A stretch of DNA of 64,000 nt from Lumnitzera littorea (GCA_024138015.1 JAMXBB010000001.1:131961555-132025554); one strand, 5' to 3'. Positions 23,054 through 36,391 are shown, counted from the stretch's first letter. The notes: generated by a model from the letters alone, not told the origin. Translations and numbers: made by a program.

Positions 23054-26000
23054 TTGAATGGGTTAAATCACGTAGATTCTAGATTTGAAAAAAGAGGAAT
23101 GGCAAATTTAGCTTATTCAAGGCTAGCTAGTAATAATGGTTCGATGAGTATAGGTAAAGCACTTATGTCTTGTGACTCTGGATGTTTTGGGACCGTTAAT
23201 TTGTCTAGAGATCAATTTTTCACTTTGTTAAGTTTAGTGAATGTTTCAGAACATCATAACACAACTGCTATGGTTACTACTGATTACAGTACAATATTTG
23301 TCGCTCAAGATAGTTCTCATGAAGCTATTTCTTCTATGAGTCACATGGTAGGTATTGATACTTCTCTTTCTTCTCGCCTACAATTAAGTGTTGTCTCATG
23401 GATTCTTCAATCTAGAGCCACTGACCATATGGTTAACACATTTCAGTTGTTTCATACATATACCGCAATATGTCATAGGCCTATATCCTTATCTAATGGT
23501 CAACAAGTTGTTGCTACACATGTTGGTACTGTAGTGTTATCTTTAGAGTTGGTTTTATATAACGTATTATATCTTCCAGATTTTAATCACAACCTTATTT
23601 CTATCAAAAGGTTAGTACATGATAACCAATGTGTTGTTATCTTTACAAAGGAGGTTGCTTTTATTCAAAATTTTTCCAATCAGAAGGTGATTAGTTAAGC
23701 TCAAACTAAGCAAGGACTATATTTACTAAAGCAGCAAAGGGCTATTCATAAGAGATAGAACTCTTCTAGATCTGTTTTAAATCAAACTTCTCTTTTGAAT
23801 CTAATAACTTGTTTGCCAAAGACATTTGATGCTTAGCATTTTAGATTTGGACATCCATCTTACAGTCAAATGAAACAAATTGGTCGAGTGAATGGAGTTA
23901 GTTGTAATCATTTTGATTGTTTGATATACCCTATGGCTAAGCAAAAACGTAATGTTTTTCCTATTCATGTTCAAAGTATAAGTGTTGCTTTTGAATTAGC
24001 TCATCTAGACCTTTTTCTACTCCAACTTTAAAAGGACATAAATACTTTCATATGATAGTGGATGATTTTACTCGAGTGACATGGGTGTTTCTAAGGTGAT
24101 CTAAGCATGAAGTGTTTATGTTTATGCATGCATTTTATCAGATGGTGTTGAGTCAATTCAATGCCCGTATTGAAGTTGTTAGAAGTGATAATAGAGAGGA
24201 GTTTCTACTTACAGAATTTTATTCCAATAATGGTATTTCACATCATACTTCATGTGTTGAAACTCCACAACAAAATGGTGTTGTGGAACGGAAGCATCAA
24301 CACTTAGTTTCTACGACTCAGGCATTGTTGTTACAAGCTTCTTTGCCAATGTATTTCTAGGGAGATGTTGTTTTAATAGCAACAAATTTGATTAATAGGT
24401 TGCCAACTGATGTTTTGAAAGGATGTATACCTTTTCGGTTATTATTTGGGAAACTACCTCCATACTCTTATCTTAGAGTCTTTGGTTCCTTATGTTTTGT
24501 TTCTACACTTAAGCATGATAAATCTAAGTTTGATCCTCATGCTCACCCTTATGTGTTTATTGGATACCCAGTTGGGGTGAAAGGGTATAAAGTATATGAT
24601 TTGATCAAAAGAGATATTTGATATCCAGGGATGTTCAGTTCATTGAGCATGTTTTTCCTTTTCGCCTATTGTCTTAAAAGGAAATAGTTACATCTTTCAT
24701 ACTAGTGTCGTTACCTACCACTGAAACATTACTATAGTCAAAACATATACTTTCTTTGTTCTTAGATGGCATTGATTATTATCGGCAAGATAATGCTAAT
24801 AGTCATGGACAATTTGGATCTCACGATGATGTTGTTTCTAATGATACTTGTCATATACATCCAAGGCATAGTAGTAGACAACACCAAAGTCCTTATCTAC
24901 AAGACTATCATCTTAATATGATTCATGCTGGTGATGTTATTGCTGTATCTTTTACTACTCATCCTTTGAATCAGGTGCTCTCATATGATTCATTATCTTC
25001 TAATTTTGGGGCATTTAGTGTTCAGATTTCACAACAATTTGAGCTTAGCAATTATGAGCAAGTTAGAAGACTTAAACCATGGTGTAAAGTAATGCAAGAA
25101 GAACTGGATGCACTAGTAACCAATGGTACTTGTAGCATAGTTCCTTTGCCCTCAAGGAAACATATAGTTGGATGCAAATGGGTATATAAGTTGAGCATAA
25201 AAGCAAATGGTTCCATTGACAGGTATAAGGCTTGCCTTATGGTAAAAGGATACAGCCAAAAAGAAGGGTTTGATTATACTGAGATTTTTAGTCTAGTAAT
25301 CAAACATTCTATTGTTCAAATGTTCTTTTGTTTAGCAGCGACATATAATTAGCACGTGCATCAGATGAATGTACATAATGATTTTCTTAATGGGGACTTA
25401 TGTGAAGAAGTATACATGAATTTACCACCAGGTTTCAATGTTCCAGTGCATTCTTCTTCACGAAATAAGCTTGTTTGCAAACTCAGCAAATCACTATACG
25501 GTCTCAAACAAGCTTCCAAGCAATGGAATGCTAAAATTAAACAGTCACTTCTTGTATACGAATTCAAACAGTCTCATTGTGATTACTCATTATTTGTTAA
25601 AGGAGCAGGTGACGAAATGGTTGTTGTTTTTATTTATGTTGATGACATTGCTATAACTAGCAAGAAACTTGATCTTGTGGATCAATTTGAGAAGTTTATG
25701 CATACACAATTTAAAGTAAAGGACATAGTTTTTCTTAAGTATTTCATTGGCTTAGAACTTGCAAGGTCTGCTTAAGGACTTATACTTTCACAACACAAGT
25801 TCACTTTGGATCTATTAGCTGATACTAGATTCCTTGGAGCTAAACAGTTGACAACTCTTATTGTGGCTAATCATAGATTGACTAAGGATGATTCTTTTGC
25901 TTTAGTAAATGCCTCTTAGTACCGATGAATCCCTAGGAAACTCTTATATCTTTGCATTACTCAACCTGATCTTACTTATTCCATTCATATCTTGAGTCAA

Positions 26001-26505
26001 TTTATGGATAAACCTAGGCGTGTTCATTAGTTAGCATTGGAACGAGTATTGAGATGAATTAAGGGGTCTGTTGGACAAGGGATTTTCTTTTCAGCCTCTA
26101 ATGACTCAGTACTTCGAGCGCATAGTACTAGTGACTGAGGTAGATGCCCAAATTCTTGACGATCCATTACTGGGTTTTGCATTTTTCTTGGTAGCTCCTT
26201 TCTTAATTAGAAGTCAAAGAAACAAAACATAGTAGTTAGAAGTTCAGTTAAGGAAGAGTATCGAGCACTTGCTACTATAACATATGAAATTATATAGCTG
26301 ATTTCATTGCTGAAAGAATTTCATATAGATTGTTCAATGCATGTTCAATTATATTATGATAATCAATTAGTACTTCATATAGCTTGAAACCCTATTTTTC
26401 ACAAGCGTACAAAGCATATTGAGATGGATTTACATTTTGTAAGAGATAATGTGGTTGAAGGAGTGATTTTACCAGTTCATGTTTTAACAAAATTATAGCT
26501 GGCTA
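23054..26505 (+). pseudogene. Copia element 1 pol remnant (protease, integrase, RT, RNase H)
   Basis: Pieces of the polyprotein follow gag in the expected order. Protease, about 23400-23432: WILQSRATDHM, where the catalytic DSG has become QSR. GAG-pre-integrase, about 23845-23900: FGHPSYSQM. Integrase, about 24000-24620: AHLD, RSDN, then TPQQNGVVERKH, with later LRVFGSLCFVS. RT, 25050-25775: VGCKWVYKLSI, NDFLNGDLCEEVYM, SLYGLKQASKQWN and VFIYVDDIAITS (catalytic DD kept). RNase H, about 26130-26505: S.D.GRCP, SSVKEEYRALA, HKRTKHIEMDLHFVRD. Stops and frameshifts separate the open pieces (23054-23698, 24112-24360, 24388-24621, 24756-25352, 25356-25775). No working enzyme can be made. Confidence 0.9.
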
Positions 26506-26589
26506 ATAATTTTACTAAAGGATTATTAGCTAATCACTTTCATTCTCTTTTATCCAAGATAGGAGTTATTAACATTTACTCTCCATCTT

Positions 26590-26622
26590 GAGGATTGGGG
26601 GGGGGGAGGGGATGTGGTGGGG
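26590..26622 (+). promoter_or_regulatory. Polypurine tract of copia element 1
   Basis: A G-rich run from about 26596 (ten Gs, then AGGGG and GGTGGGG) directly before the 3' LTR. This is where plus-strand synthesis would be primed. Confidence 0.8.
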
Positions 26623-26910
26623 TGTTAAAGATATAGTAGTTTAGTAAGTTTTAGTTAGTTGGTAGATTATAGTTGTAGTGAGTTGGTTTTGCTAGAAACG
26701 GTTACATTTAGTTAGTTTGTTTGCTATTTTGTATATTTAGTTAGCATAAGTTACAACTAATGTATATAAGGAAGAGTTATGTTTATTTCTTGAGACTGAA
26801 TGAGATTAACATAGATATAACTTCTGCATTTTACATCAAATTTTCTTATTGTTCTACGCTTTCGTAATTCTTCTGTTTACATTCCATAAACACATTACAC
26901 TGCTGTAACA
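26623..26910 (+). repeat. 3' LTR of copia element 1
   Basis: It starts TGTTAAAGATAT, ends CTGTAACA, and is 288 bp long like its partner. It is followed by the ATATA duplication at 26911-26915. Confidence 0.92.
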
Positions 26911-26915
26911 ATATA

Positions 26916-29900
26916 TAATCCAATTAAGAACTATACTTTTACATTCATAGTCAATAATGAGATCCTTACAATACATCATAAAGATCTTCTTGTAGCATCT
27001 TGGAACTCGATACACTAACTTGTAGCTAATCACTCTCATTATAGCCATCCTAACTTCCAATGCTTAGCCTGCTTTATCTTTTGTAGCCTGAAACCAAACC
27101 TAGGGATAAAAAAACAAATGTCCCCTTAGCTCTTACTAAGCTGAGTACAAAGTAAAAACAACAAAACATAAGGCCAAGCATATATAATCAATAATCAATA
27201 TAACTTAGCACATTTGAAAACCAACAGGTAGCAAGTATACTCATGAATCTATGTACATCATATGGATGCCACGCTAATGTACATGATAAGCACTGATACC
27301 AATATTTTAGCTTAGGTTAACTTTCATCCAATTAGTCAACATCTTAGGCATTTGGATACAAAGTTTAAGAACTTATGGTTACAAAGAGCAATGAAGCCCA
27401 ACATAGCTAACCACATTTGCAATCAAAATTGATTAAGCAATTATAAATTTATATGCTTAAAAATCCAACTTATTAAGATTTTAGTTTCTGAAAGCTTGAC
27501 TTATAAGTCCTTTTTCCATCATGCCATGAATGCATCAAATAGCTTATTCAAGTGAACTAAGTATGCTTAAAAACCCAGCCTAGGTTTTAGCTTAGCAGTC
27601 ATATATTATAATAGTAAACAAGGCACAAAACAAATTTCACAAAGTGAACACTCCTAGCTATCTTATCATTCACTCAATAGTTATCGATATATTGACGTAC
27701 CTACATTTTCCTAAGTTTAACAAGCCACACCTATAACAAAAAATAATCATCACCAACATAATGTACATTTCGTTAGCTAAACCCAATTACTTAGCTAAGC
27801 CTAACCAAGTCACCTTTTAAATTAATCTCAATCTTTTATAAGAATTATGTATTACATTAACCAATATGCGAAGCCATAATTTATCATGGATAACATCAAT
27901 TCATAATATAAATATCTTAGGCCATGAGATTTGTGGTGGATCGATCTTGTATTGGGTTAAGCTCACTATTAATTTGTTGTTAATCCAACAACAAGAGAGA
28001 TGCTTTCTAACATATTTATTTAAAAGTCATGAACCGTCCAATGAAATACACAAGGAGTTTGTTTATATGAGTTGTAGAGGAAGCTTTGCTAAAAGAACGA
28101 GTGTGACAAACCTATATAATGTAAAAATGAGTTAACTATTACATGCTTCCTATTAACTTCTGACACCTCCCATCCACATAACATATAAAGGTAATATAGT
28201 CTCTTTTTGTGTATCGAATCGCTTAATGCATGATGCATTACTAATGCAATGTTTATTGACTTAAATACTCGATAATTATTAAATTATAGTTCAATGCTAT
28301 CACACCTTATTATTTTCATAGATTTGTTAAGTTACTTTCATTTTGACAAAGTCACCAAGAAAAGTTTGTTTTTAAAAACTCATAAAATGAAGAAATCCTT
28401 CAAAGACTTATCACCATCCTCACTATGCCTCGAGCAATTCTTAATAATAGTAATATGCATAACCTATATTTCAAGATCACTAATAACTTATTATTGTCCT
28501 CTATATCCATACAGATTGTATATATATTAAGACCGTTATAATATAATGGTATGAACACTACTTTCTTAAAGGGATGAATTAGGTTCAAAACCCTTTTCTC
28601 CAATTCTATAATGCGATAGTAGATTAAATAAAAATACATGTTTCACACCCATGTTTTATTATAGTTCTTCGTCGAGAGGAGTGGCTAGTTATGCGGTTAA
28701 TATGGCATCTTCTTTTAACGGGTCTTGTACTATGTAACTTAACTCCGGCATCCGCTTGCATGATCTGAACATAAGTTACTCGGTTCCATTGAAAATAATC
28801 TACCAGATATAAGCATTAGTGTTAGTTTATCGTCTACGATCCCTCTACGTACTTGAGTGACGAAGGATTTGTTTTTGAACAATAATCAACTATTTTACAT
28901 CCTCCGTGATGTCTTTCTTGTCATCATTCCCTTTAGACTCTATTGGTTCCAAGAACTATGGTGTAAATTAAATTTGAGCTGAAAAGATAGACTTAACATA
29001 TGTACACTAATTAGTCATTTGTTATTTCAAGTCTGCCAACGATCCATTTATGTATAAGTTTTGATATAGCTATATATTTGTTATGTTCGAAAATATCAAA
29101 TATAGAAAGTATTAACTTGCAGTCTGTGAAGAAAAGTCAATGCACCTATTTTTCAAATAATCAAACTAAGTAAAACATCTATAATATTTTCCCAATTCAA
29201 AATAAACTGTCAAACATAGCCTCTGGGAGCATGCATTGAACAATAATGCAAAACCCTAAGCATTATAGAGGGATGTATTTGTCCGTACATTCATCTATGA
29301 TATACTATTTAGTATTCATCACATGTTGGGATTTGTGAAAGAGGATATGAATATTTGTATCGGTATACGATTAGGGCATGAGATTTCTGGTGATTGGCGC
29401 ACGTGCACATATATACATAGGCGGCTTTAGTTAAATGTACACATCTTCCACTCTTTTTCGTTTTCTTTCCGTCTATCCGAGTCAACAAAATTCTCAAGAA
29501 TGTTAATTAACCTTTCTTACTATAAACCTTTTTTTTTTTTTTTCAACTTTAACTACTCTTGTCATTAATTCATGTCCATTCATAGCCATGTAAACATGCA
29601 GGTTTTCCTTCTCTTCAAAGGAAATTTATCCCCACAGTAGCTATTAAAGCCAACTTGCATACGCATACACCCATTAACGTTCATTTATAACCTTTGGAGG
29701 ACGATTTCCTTAATTGGACATGAAAACAACCTCGCTAATTAAGAAACATCTTAGTTTGTTTCTTCTACATTGCATACGCTGCAAAAGCTCATTCATATGA
29801 AGAGGACAAGAACAGTAACGAAAAGGGGGATATGATGGTCCGGCCATATGATAATTTATATTTGTAAAACAAAGATAAAGAATGCTACTTCAGAAATTCC

Positions 29901-30300
29901 TTTTTTTTTTTTTTTCTTTTGTAATCTGAGTAAATACAAACAATTTTTAATAACAGTAAAACCGTAAAATATGGACAGTTCGCTTGATTGTAAAATATAC
30001 CAACATTAGTATCTGCAAAGCAAACATTTTATGGTCGTAAACAAGAGAAAAACCAATAAGAAGAACCAGAGCGTATCGCGTATTTAATAGTTCATAAAAC
30101 ATATGCAGCTAGGACTAGTCAGCAATGAGTAATGGGTAATGCCAGTACCACTAAATATGACAACATAAGAGCTTACTAGCTAGGGCTATACAACTGAATT
30201 TTAATGTCAAGTTCTAACTTTGATGTTACGCATATTTAATATTTTAGCATATATAAGGTAGATGAAAAAAAAAAAAAAGAGAGAGTATATATTAAAATCC
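26916..30300. other. Intergenic DNA downstream of the MYB gene, nothing recognised
   Basis: About 3.4 kb between copia element 1 and the 3' end of the MYB gene. Open frames such as 26854-27060, 27866-28135 and 28294-28530 show no domain motif, and one overlaps an LTR. Poly-T runs occur near 29529 and 29899. The sequence just below the MYB stop (to about 30200) probably includes its 3' untranslated region, but no poly(A) signal could be singled out. Confidence 0.5.
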
Positions 30301-30317
30301 AAAATTCCTGTTTCTAC

Positions 30318-31613
30318 TCAAGATGATATCCCAACACCAAGAAAATCAATGAAATTAGGAACATCCTTGCCATTGTTATACCCATCGTCTCCTTCTTCTT
30401 GCTGGTGATTATTCATCACTCTCATCATCTTCCCAAACACAGAAGAGCCATCGCTAAAACCTACCTGTGGCGACTCTGCCGTCTTGATCACACTGTTAGC
30501 AACGCGATTATCTCCAAGAGTAAGAAAACCATAGGGATTAGAAATGGATGACATTCTTCGGTTAGCTTGAAGGGCGTAGTCTGTCCCTGAAGCGAAATAG
30601 CTAGCATCTGGAGAATTGAATAGAACGCGGTTTATTGTTTTACTACTCCCTTCATTGCAAATGTTGGAATTGATCCTAAAACAATCTCTCCTTTCTAGTT
30701 TTTTGCTAATGTCCACCAACGACGGATTAGACGGGGCAGATAAAGTCCTAACTGATGACGAACCAGCTGGTACGAAAATCTTGTCATCAAATTTACTGCG
30801 AGAATTATCTTCAAAACTGAAGTTAGAGGCGTACTCCCCATTGAACCTCGATTTTCTAATTCCATAGAAAACATTATAAGGAGTGTGGTAATTGGAATTA
30901 ATGGAAGACTCACAAAACAGGTCTTGGAAATTTCTCTTCCCACATAACTTGGATTGCTCTCTTTGCTTTCTAGCCATAATAACATGCCAGTGGTTCTTCA
31001 CAGCGTTGTCGGTTCGACCCGGAAAAAGTCTAGCTATTAGGGCCCATTTGTTGCCATGGATTCGATGTGCCGCAAGAAGCCTGTCTTCTTCCTCTTCTGT
31101 AAATGGCCTCCTGTTGATTCTCGGGTCAAGCTGATTGAACCATCTCAACCTACAGCTTTTCCCTATGTGAATAATAAATAATAATAATAATAATAAGTTG
31201 TATGTGCAAGAAGGATGTAAACTCAAATTTAATTGTCTTTTATAAAATCTTAAGATATACTTAACATACCACCAAATTACTAAAAGTTATCATTTTCTCT
31301 TCGTATTTTTATAAAAAGGCATATGTGCAACAAAACCTAGAAAGAACACAAAAAAAAAAAAAAAAAAAGCCCTGAATTTATAATTCATCAATTTTTCTTA
31401 AAAAAAAAAAATAAAAGTAGGTAGTAGATAACAGATATATTTGGAACCTGATCTTCCTTGAAGCTTTTCAGCGATTGAGTTCCAGTTCTGAGCACCATAT
31501 TGTTCAACAAGTTGCCGAAGCTTCTCATCCTCTGCAGGTCGCCAGTGTCCACGAGGGCACGTCGTCCTCACTTCATCGCCGGAACCGGAATTCCCTCCAG
31601 ACTCGCTCATCAT
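30318..31613 (-). CDS. R2R3-MYB transcription factor, subgroup 21
   Basis: This is a DNA-binding regulator in the nucleus. Exon 1 is 31613-31448 and exon 2 is 31162-30318, joined as 336 codons. R2 (about residues 21-70) runs from RGHWRPAEDEKLRQL to RSGKSCRLRWFNQLDP, with its three tryptophans at GHW, QNW and RLRW. R3 (about 72-121) runs from INRRPFTEEEEDRLL to FPGRTDNAVKNHWHVIMAR; its first tryptophan is replaced by F, as is normal for R3. The wording RLRWFNQLDPRIN and the C-terminal PNFIDFLGVGIS (the last 14 residues) are those of plant subgroup 21 (MYB52, MYB54, MYB56, MYB105, MYB117/LOF1). Relatives act in secondary walls, organ boundaries, flowering and ABA response. The middle region is Ser/Asn-rich. 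The start chosen is the first of two adjacent ATGs. The gene appears intact; which paralogue it is cannot be settled. Confidence 0.93.
31163..31447 (-). other. MYB intron, 285 bp, phase 1
   Basis: The donor reads TCAG|GTTCC and the acceptor TTCACATAG|GG. The intron splits the glycine codon of RSGKSC in R2, the conserved first intron place of plant R2R3-MYB genes. The joined frame continues without a stop. The usual second intron in R3 is absent here. Confidence 0.9.
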
Positions 31614-31718
31614 CTCCTCAACCGAAAGGCGTTGGATGCTTAAGGAAGGTTTTGATGATTGATATGGTCTTTTTGCTATGAATAGTGGACAGACTGAGTA
31701 AGAGTAGTATAAGAGAAG

Positions 31719-31728
31719 ATATATAGGA
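31719..31728 (-). promoter_or_regulatory. Candidate TATA box of the MYB gene
   Basis: On the minus strand CCTATATATC lies about 105 bases before the ATG, so a leader of about 70-75 bases is implied. The leader is pyrimidine-rich. Position and wording are right for a plant core promoter. Confidence 0.45.
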
Positions 31729-31779
31729 GGAGAAGAAAAAATATGCAACAAAAGGGAATAATAAGAAAGTGGGTTGGTT

Positions 31780-32025
31780 TAGGGTTGTGTGATGGGCAGT
31801 CACTTTAATTGTATTCACACGACACAGAATAGACTTCTATTTATGTATTTATTTGCCTGATGTAGAAGTAGAAATGGATAGCCAAATTGGGTGTTTCTTG
31901 GATGTTTATTTACTGGCACATTAGCTAGCTAGCTCTCTCTAGCTTTTACATCATCACCACCCAACATCAACTGTTTATTAATCTTTCTCTAAGGCAATTT
32001 GTTCTTATTGAGTATGTATGTATAC

Positions 32026-32070
<45 letters not shown>

Positions 32071-35000
32071 CGTATATGCGGGGCAATTTCAGGCCATGGT
32101 GCCACGTTAAATCAAATAATGTTTATGATTTGTGCAGTTTATGGGTTTTTGGTAAAGAGACAGCTCTCCTAGTGCAAATAAGGACTGATTTCCTAATTTC
32201 TAGCATTGAAGAAATTATCCCCTTTTGAACAAGTGGGGCTCTTGCTAGGGTGTGTTAATTAAATCAAAACGAACCGATGTATGTAACAGGTAAAAGGAAT
32301 ATTATAGCTGAGAGACAAAGACATTCACACTGTTGTCACCATGCCAAGAATTATTTCCATCTTAGAAACCCCGGAAAAATTTTGTAAATTAAAAACTGTA
32401 ATTTTAATTTTATTTTAAATTTCACACTTACAATCTATGAATACACACGGGAACCACATTTACAAAACTTATAAGGTAATAAGGTTAGGAATTTGTGCCA
32501 CCCGCTAATTCATGTTCTAAAAACCTCAATCCTTAACATAGCATGTTTATAAGTGTATAGGAAAACCTAATCTCATATCCAAATCCATTTGATAGGCCGT
32601 TTCATGCCTGAATTTGACCCCTTTATAAACATATAAAGTAGTTATTAATACAAGTAGAAAAGGGCAATATTAAAATTAATGTCTACAAATACAAATGTCA
32701 TTATCTTTAATACTTAAATATAAAATTATCAACCCATTACAAATATCAACAAAGCCTAAGAAAATATAACAAATCTCTACTGTCTACATGATACCATTGT
32801 ACTAAGTTGAATTACGACCGGATTGAATACTATTCAGAATAGCCTTGATGCATTTACTCGGAAAACTAATCGTCAATGGTTAAGCAAAAATAGGATTTTT
32901 CTATTTGGAAAAATGTTGAAAGTCTGACCCTGATTTCTTACTTGGACTTATACAACCAACATTCATAAGAAAAGGCTCTTTCTCTTATTTGAATGTTAAA
33001 CTTTAATTATAATTTGAAGAATCTACATTTTTTTTGTTAAAGAACCTTTTCTTCTTTCTTCATTGAATTGTGTTATTGATAACCCTGTTTAGCATAATTG
33101 AATAATTTATTATACTATGAGATGTGTTTTCCTAAAAAACAATAATTCCTATGCACACATTAAGCCGACAGGAACCAAAATTATTAAATTAAATTACACG
33201 ATTATGAAATAAACAATTAGAAAATGTACTAAATTAAAAACACTCATCATAAAAAATGAGCTTACCAAAAGAATAAAAATTGCAAATTATTAACTAATCA
33301 AAATCGACGTCAATTTGTTGTAAGAGAGCAGGCAGCTGCAGCTAACAAAACGAAATAAAGACGAAAGAGAGAGTTGAAACAAAAAATAAGAGTAAAGTGA
33401 AAAAGCTAAACCATATTATAATTGGTGTAGGAAGGAACCAAGCAAGCCAGAATGAGGCAAAATATTAGTAGTAATATTAAAATTAGAAGGGCTTGTGGAT
33501 CGAAGCCGAGAATCGTTTAGGGGATTTGCTTAAATGAGTGTCCTTTCAGTGCTTGCATAAAATTTTACTAAGGTAAACCAATGTATAATTTTATTATATC
33601 ATGTCCGGATTCATAAATGGGATCCCAAAATTGCTAGCATATGTGGTGTCTTTATAGCTAGTAAACTCCTTATATGTCTGAAGTCGTAGGATCGGGGGTG
33701 CAATGCATAATTAAAAAGATTTAGAGGCATCGCTATGATTTGTATATATAGCTTTGATGATTCATTCAATGCAACCCATATTTGAAGTTGTTGTTAAGTG
33801 AAGTTAGCACATCTATTTATTTTCAACTATGTGCATGGCTTACACGCATATATCATCAAACTATAAGTTGTCTTTTTAGAACATTTATTTAGTGAGAGAC
33901 TTCATTTATAGTTGCAAATTGCAATGCATAAGTAATATACTGAAAATTTCTCAATTTGTCTATTCTTTCTCTCTTTTCGTTATTTTTCTTTTGAGTCTAC
34001 TGGGATTTGTTGAAGGCTTGTTGAGGTCCAAATAGACTCGTAGAAAAACATGGTATGCTGTCCACTGACTTTAACTGACTAAAGAAAGAAACGAACAGAC
34101 CGTTAATGCTCCCTAGCTAATAGACTAGAACGAAGAAAGAAAAGAATTGAAAAATGGAGAGAAAAAAGAGAAAAAAAAAAATTGAAAGAATTTTGATAAA
34201 TTAGTTATAGTTATAACCTGAAATGAAGCTTCTCACTAAATACATGTAAGAGTAATTATAGTCAAATGACATACATGTGTAGGTATGCACTTGTTCGTAT
34301 AGAAATTGGTATGCTAACTGTACTTATCAGTTTTGAGTATCTGCACTGCACCTTGGAATATATCCTCTCACACGTGTCTCCCTCTCTCTTCTGCTTCTCC
34401 TCCTCTTCTCTTCTTTCTTTTTTCTTGCGAATTATATATAAACAATCTGTAAGCACGGGCAAGATACGTTTTCAGCATGATTTCCATTTCTATTTATTTT
34501 GATCTGTTTGCCTTTCCCCCTCTTCTCCTCGGTGATGCCATGTGCTTTGTTAATATTTTACGCATTCATTTTTGTATACTTGTATCCTTTTTCAGCGTAT
34601 CTGATGCGAGCAAACTGTATATTTTTTACCTGAACTTGTGTGGCCTTTTTCGTTATTTTCAGTAAATTCTCATTGAACTAGTGTAATTCTTTTCATCTTA
34701 TTGATATTAGATGAAAATTATGGAAAATTATGAAAATGTATTGAAATGTGCAAAAACAAAATTTTTTTCTTTGAATTTGTCATCCTGAAGAAAGTAAAGT
34801 ATGTATATACTCTCTCATTTTACCAATTTAGTTTCTTTATATACTATTATTATGTGTAATTAATGATGACAATCATAAGACGATCTTATAAGGTGTTTTT
34901 AAAAACTTAAATAGTGTGAACTATCTATTTATAAATTAAAGTAAATGGAAACGATAAAAATAGAATACATAATTGGTTATCGATATAACTTAACTCAATC

Positions 35001-35370
35001 TTTACCTCTACTTCTGCCTTCAAAAGAATAAGGTTTAGTTTTTCTTTATTGTTTATCTTTGATTTACCTTCACAAGTAATATTAGCCAGTAAATTGTGGC
35101 TTTCCCTTTTAAACGTAAAATTAAAATTTGAGAATACGTCATTGTCTATAAATTTTTTATCATATAACAAATTAAAATACACATCTAAAAAGACGCCGCA
35201 AACTTCCAAATTATAGAAAGTTCTAATGCCAATTGGGTCCATTTAAGGCGTGTAGTCTGCTTGACATATAGAAATCAATAGTCAGTACAGGAATGGTACG
35301 CAAGCGTAACTAGGCTTGTAGGCAGGAAAGCCTAGAGGCACAAAACATCGAGGAGTAGAGGGAGGGAAAA
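31780..35370. other. MYB upstream region and intergenic DNA
   Basis: This is upstream of the MYB gene and shows no other gene. A compound microsatellite (GTAT)n(ACAT)n(TA)n sits at about 32012-32068. A pyrimidine-rich tract followed by an ATATATA run near 34376-34441 resembles a promoter/leader, but the frames after it (34266-34665) have no motif. Confidence 0.5.
32012..32068. repeat. Compound (GTAT)n(ACAT)n(TA)n microsatellite
   Basis: A run of GTAT, then ACAT, then TA units in the far upstream region of the MYB gene. Confidence 0.9.
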
Positions 35371-35375
35371 AAAAA

Positions 35376-35640
35376 TTATAAAACGTTTAACAAATAAAAA
35401 ATTAATATTCTGAAAAGTTACTATAAGAGATTAATATTTTATAAATAATTTAAATAAAAGATTCAATTATTTTAAAACTATAACATAATAGCCATTTTAT
35501 TAAATTGTTTAAATCAATTTGCAAAATATTTTTTTTTAATTTTTCAAAATATTAATCACTTATTTAAATTATTTTATAAAATATTGATATCTTATTTAAA
35601 CATTTTTAAATATTAATTTTCTATTTAAATTTTTAACCTC
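35376..35640. mobile_element. MITE-like inverted repeat, about 265 bp
   Basis: Arms of about 80 bases (35376-35462 and 35554-35632) are inverted copies. The shared core TTAATATTTTATAAATAATTT reappears inverted as AAATTATTTTATAAAATATT. A short loop lies between. It contains no coding sequence. No clear target duplication was found, so the family is open. Confidence 0.5.
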
Positions 35641-35754
35641 TAACACTCGTTTCCTTCCGTTATAATTTTCCTAAGAAAAGAAAAATAAGCATATTTAATA
35701 CGCAAATGTTTAGGCACGTACCACTCCTAAAGATTAGCCGCGACTACAAATTTG

Positions 35755-36160
35755 GCGAACGTCGGCAAACCTTCAAATTCCTGTAGTGGACATTCTCCTG
35801 TAACTAATAATTAAACAGAGATTTTAAACAGCCACTTGCGGATATGGGGTTTTCTCAGTTAACGCTGATGTTAATAGGAAAGCCATATTTAATTATATGC
35901 TGAGATGGAAAATGGGGCAAAGTATTTTTTAATTATTTCGCGAGGCTTATAAACATTAGCTACTTAAGAAATTATATTAAATTGGTGACTCATAGTACGC
36001 ACTCTCCCTACCATATAATTTTGGTTGCCATCTGCTTAAACATAAGATTGCATAATATATACATAACTTTAATACTACAACCCCTCCATTCATTACAGGG
36101 TATTTGACTTCTCTTTTTTTGATCTACGAAGCTCCATATCTCACTTGATTTCATGTGTCC
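35755..36160 (+). repeat. Inverted duplication, segment A (left arm)
   Basis: The reverse complement of this segment matches 44830-45210. Shared blocks include GTTTAAGCAGATGGC (TTTTCATGCAGATGGC in the partner), TTTCTTAAGTAGCT, CTTTCCTATTAACATCAGCG, GCAAGTGGCTGTTTAAAAT and TGAAGGTTTG, all in order and at similar spacing. It is diverged but unmistakable. See segment B for the mirrored order. Confidence 0.75.
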
Positions 36161-36391
36161 ATATAATTTTATTTTTTTATAAAATTGCATAAAATTTTTC
36201 TAAATTTTACATGTGATTATGCACTATTATCTTATAATTGACTTATTCTATTTTGGAGAGAATGGATTAATTTAGTAAATTTGAGTGTTAAGCTAAAACT
36301 CCCAAACCCCTTAAATAATAAAGAGGCTAAAGCTATATGGTGACAATTTGTAAATTCTCATCAATTGTTGATTGAACTGTTCACTCTCAAG

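Larger units (their letters stand above)
21903..26910 (+). mobile_element. Full-length Ty1-copia retrotransposon, decayed, 5008 bp
   Basis: Two 288-bp LTRs (21903-22190 and 26623-26910) flank a gag-pol remnant, within the target duplication ATATA (21898-21902 and 26911-26915). Domain order is Gag, protease, integrase, RT, RNase H, the order that defines copia. By eye the LTRs differ at roughly 26 of 288 positions, which fits an insertion some millions of years old. Many in-frame stops and several catalytic losses make it inactive. The compact size and short LTRs suit the Ale/Retrofit group, but that is a guess. Confidence 0.92.

Noticed and set aside
27000..27200. Possible third copy of the large-LTR family (AGCTCTTACTAAGCTGAG)
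   Set aside because: Only a short motif resembles the GCTCAGTAAGT segment of the LTR family; no ends or longer alignment were found.
28540..28625. tRNA-like text with GGTTCAAAACCC and an A-box-like stretch
   Set aside because: The A box is poor, no cloverleaf closes, and no second copy was seen, so it is weaker than the LTR module at 7250 and is left out as a gene.
30616..31134. Plus-strand and off-frame ORFs overlapping the MYB gene
   Set aside because: They are shadows of MYB exon 2; the minus-strand frame has the conserved MYB domains.
34262..34665. ORFs after a pyrimidine-rich tract and TATATA run
   Set aside because: No domain, low complexity, and the promoter look can arise by chance in such AT-rich DNA.
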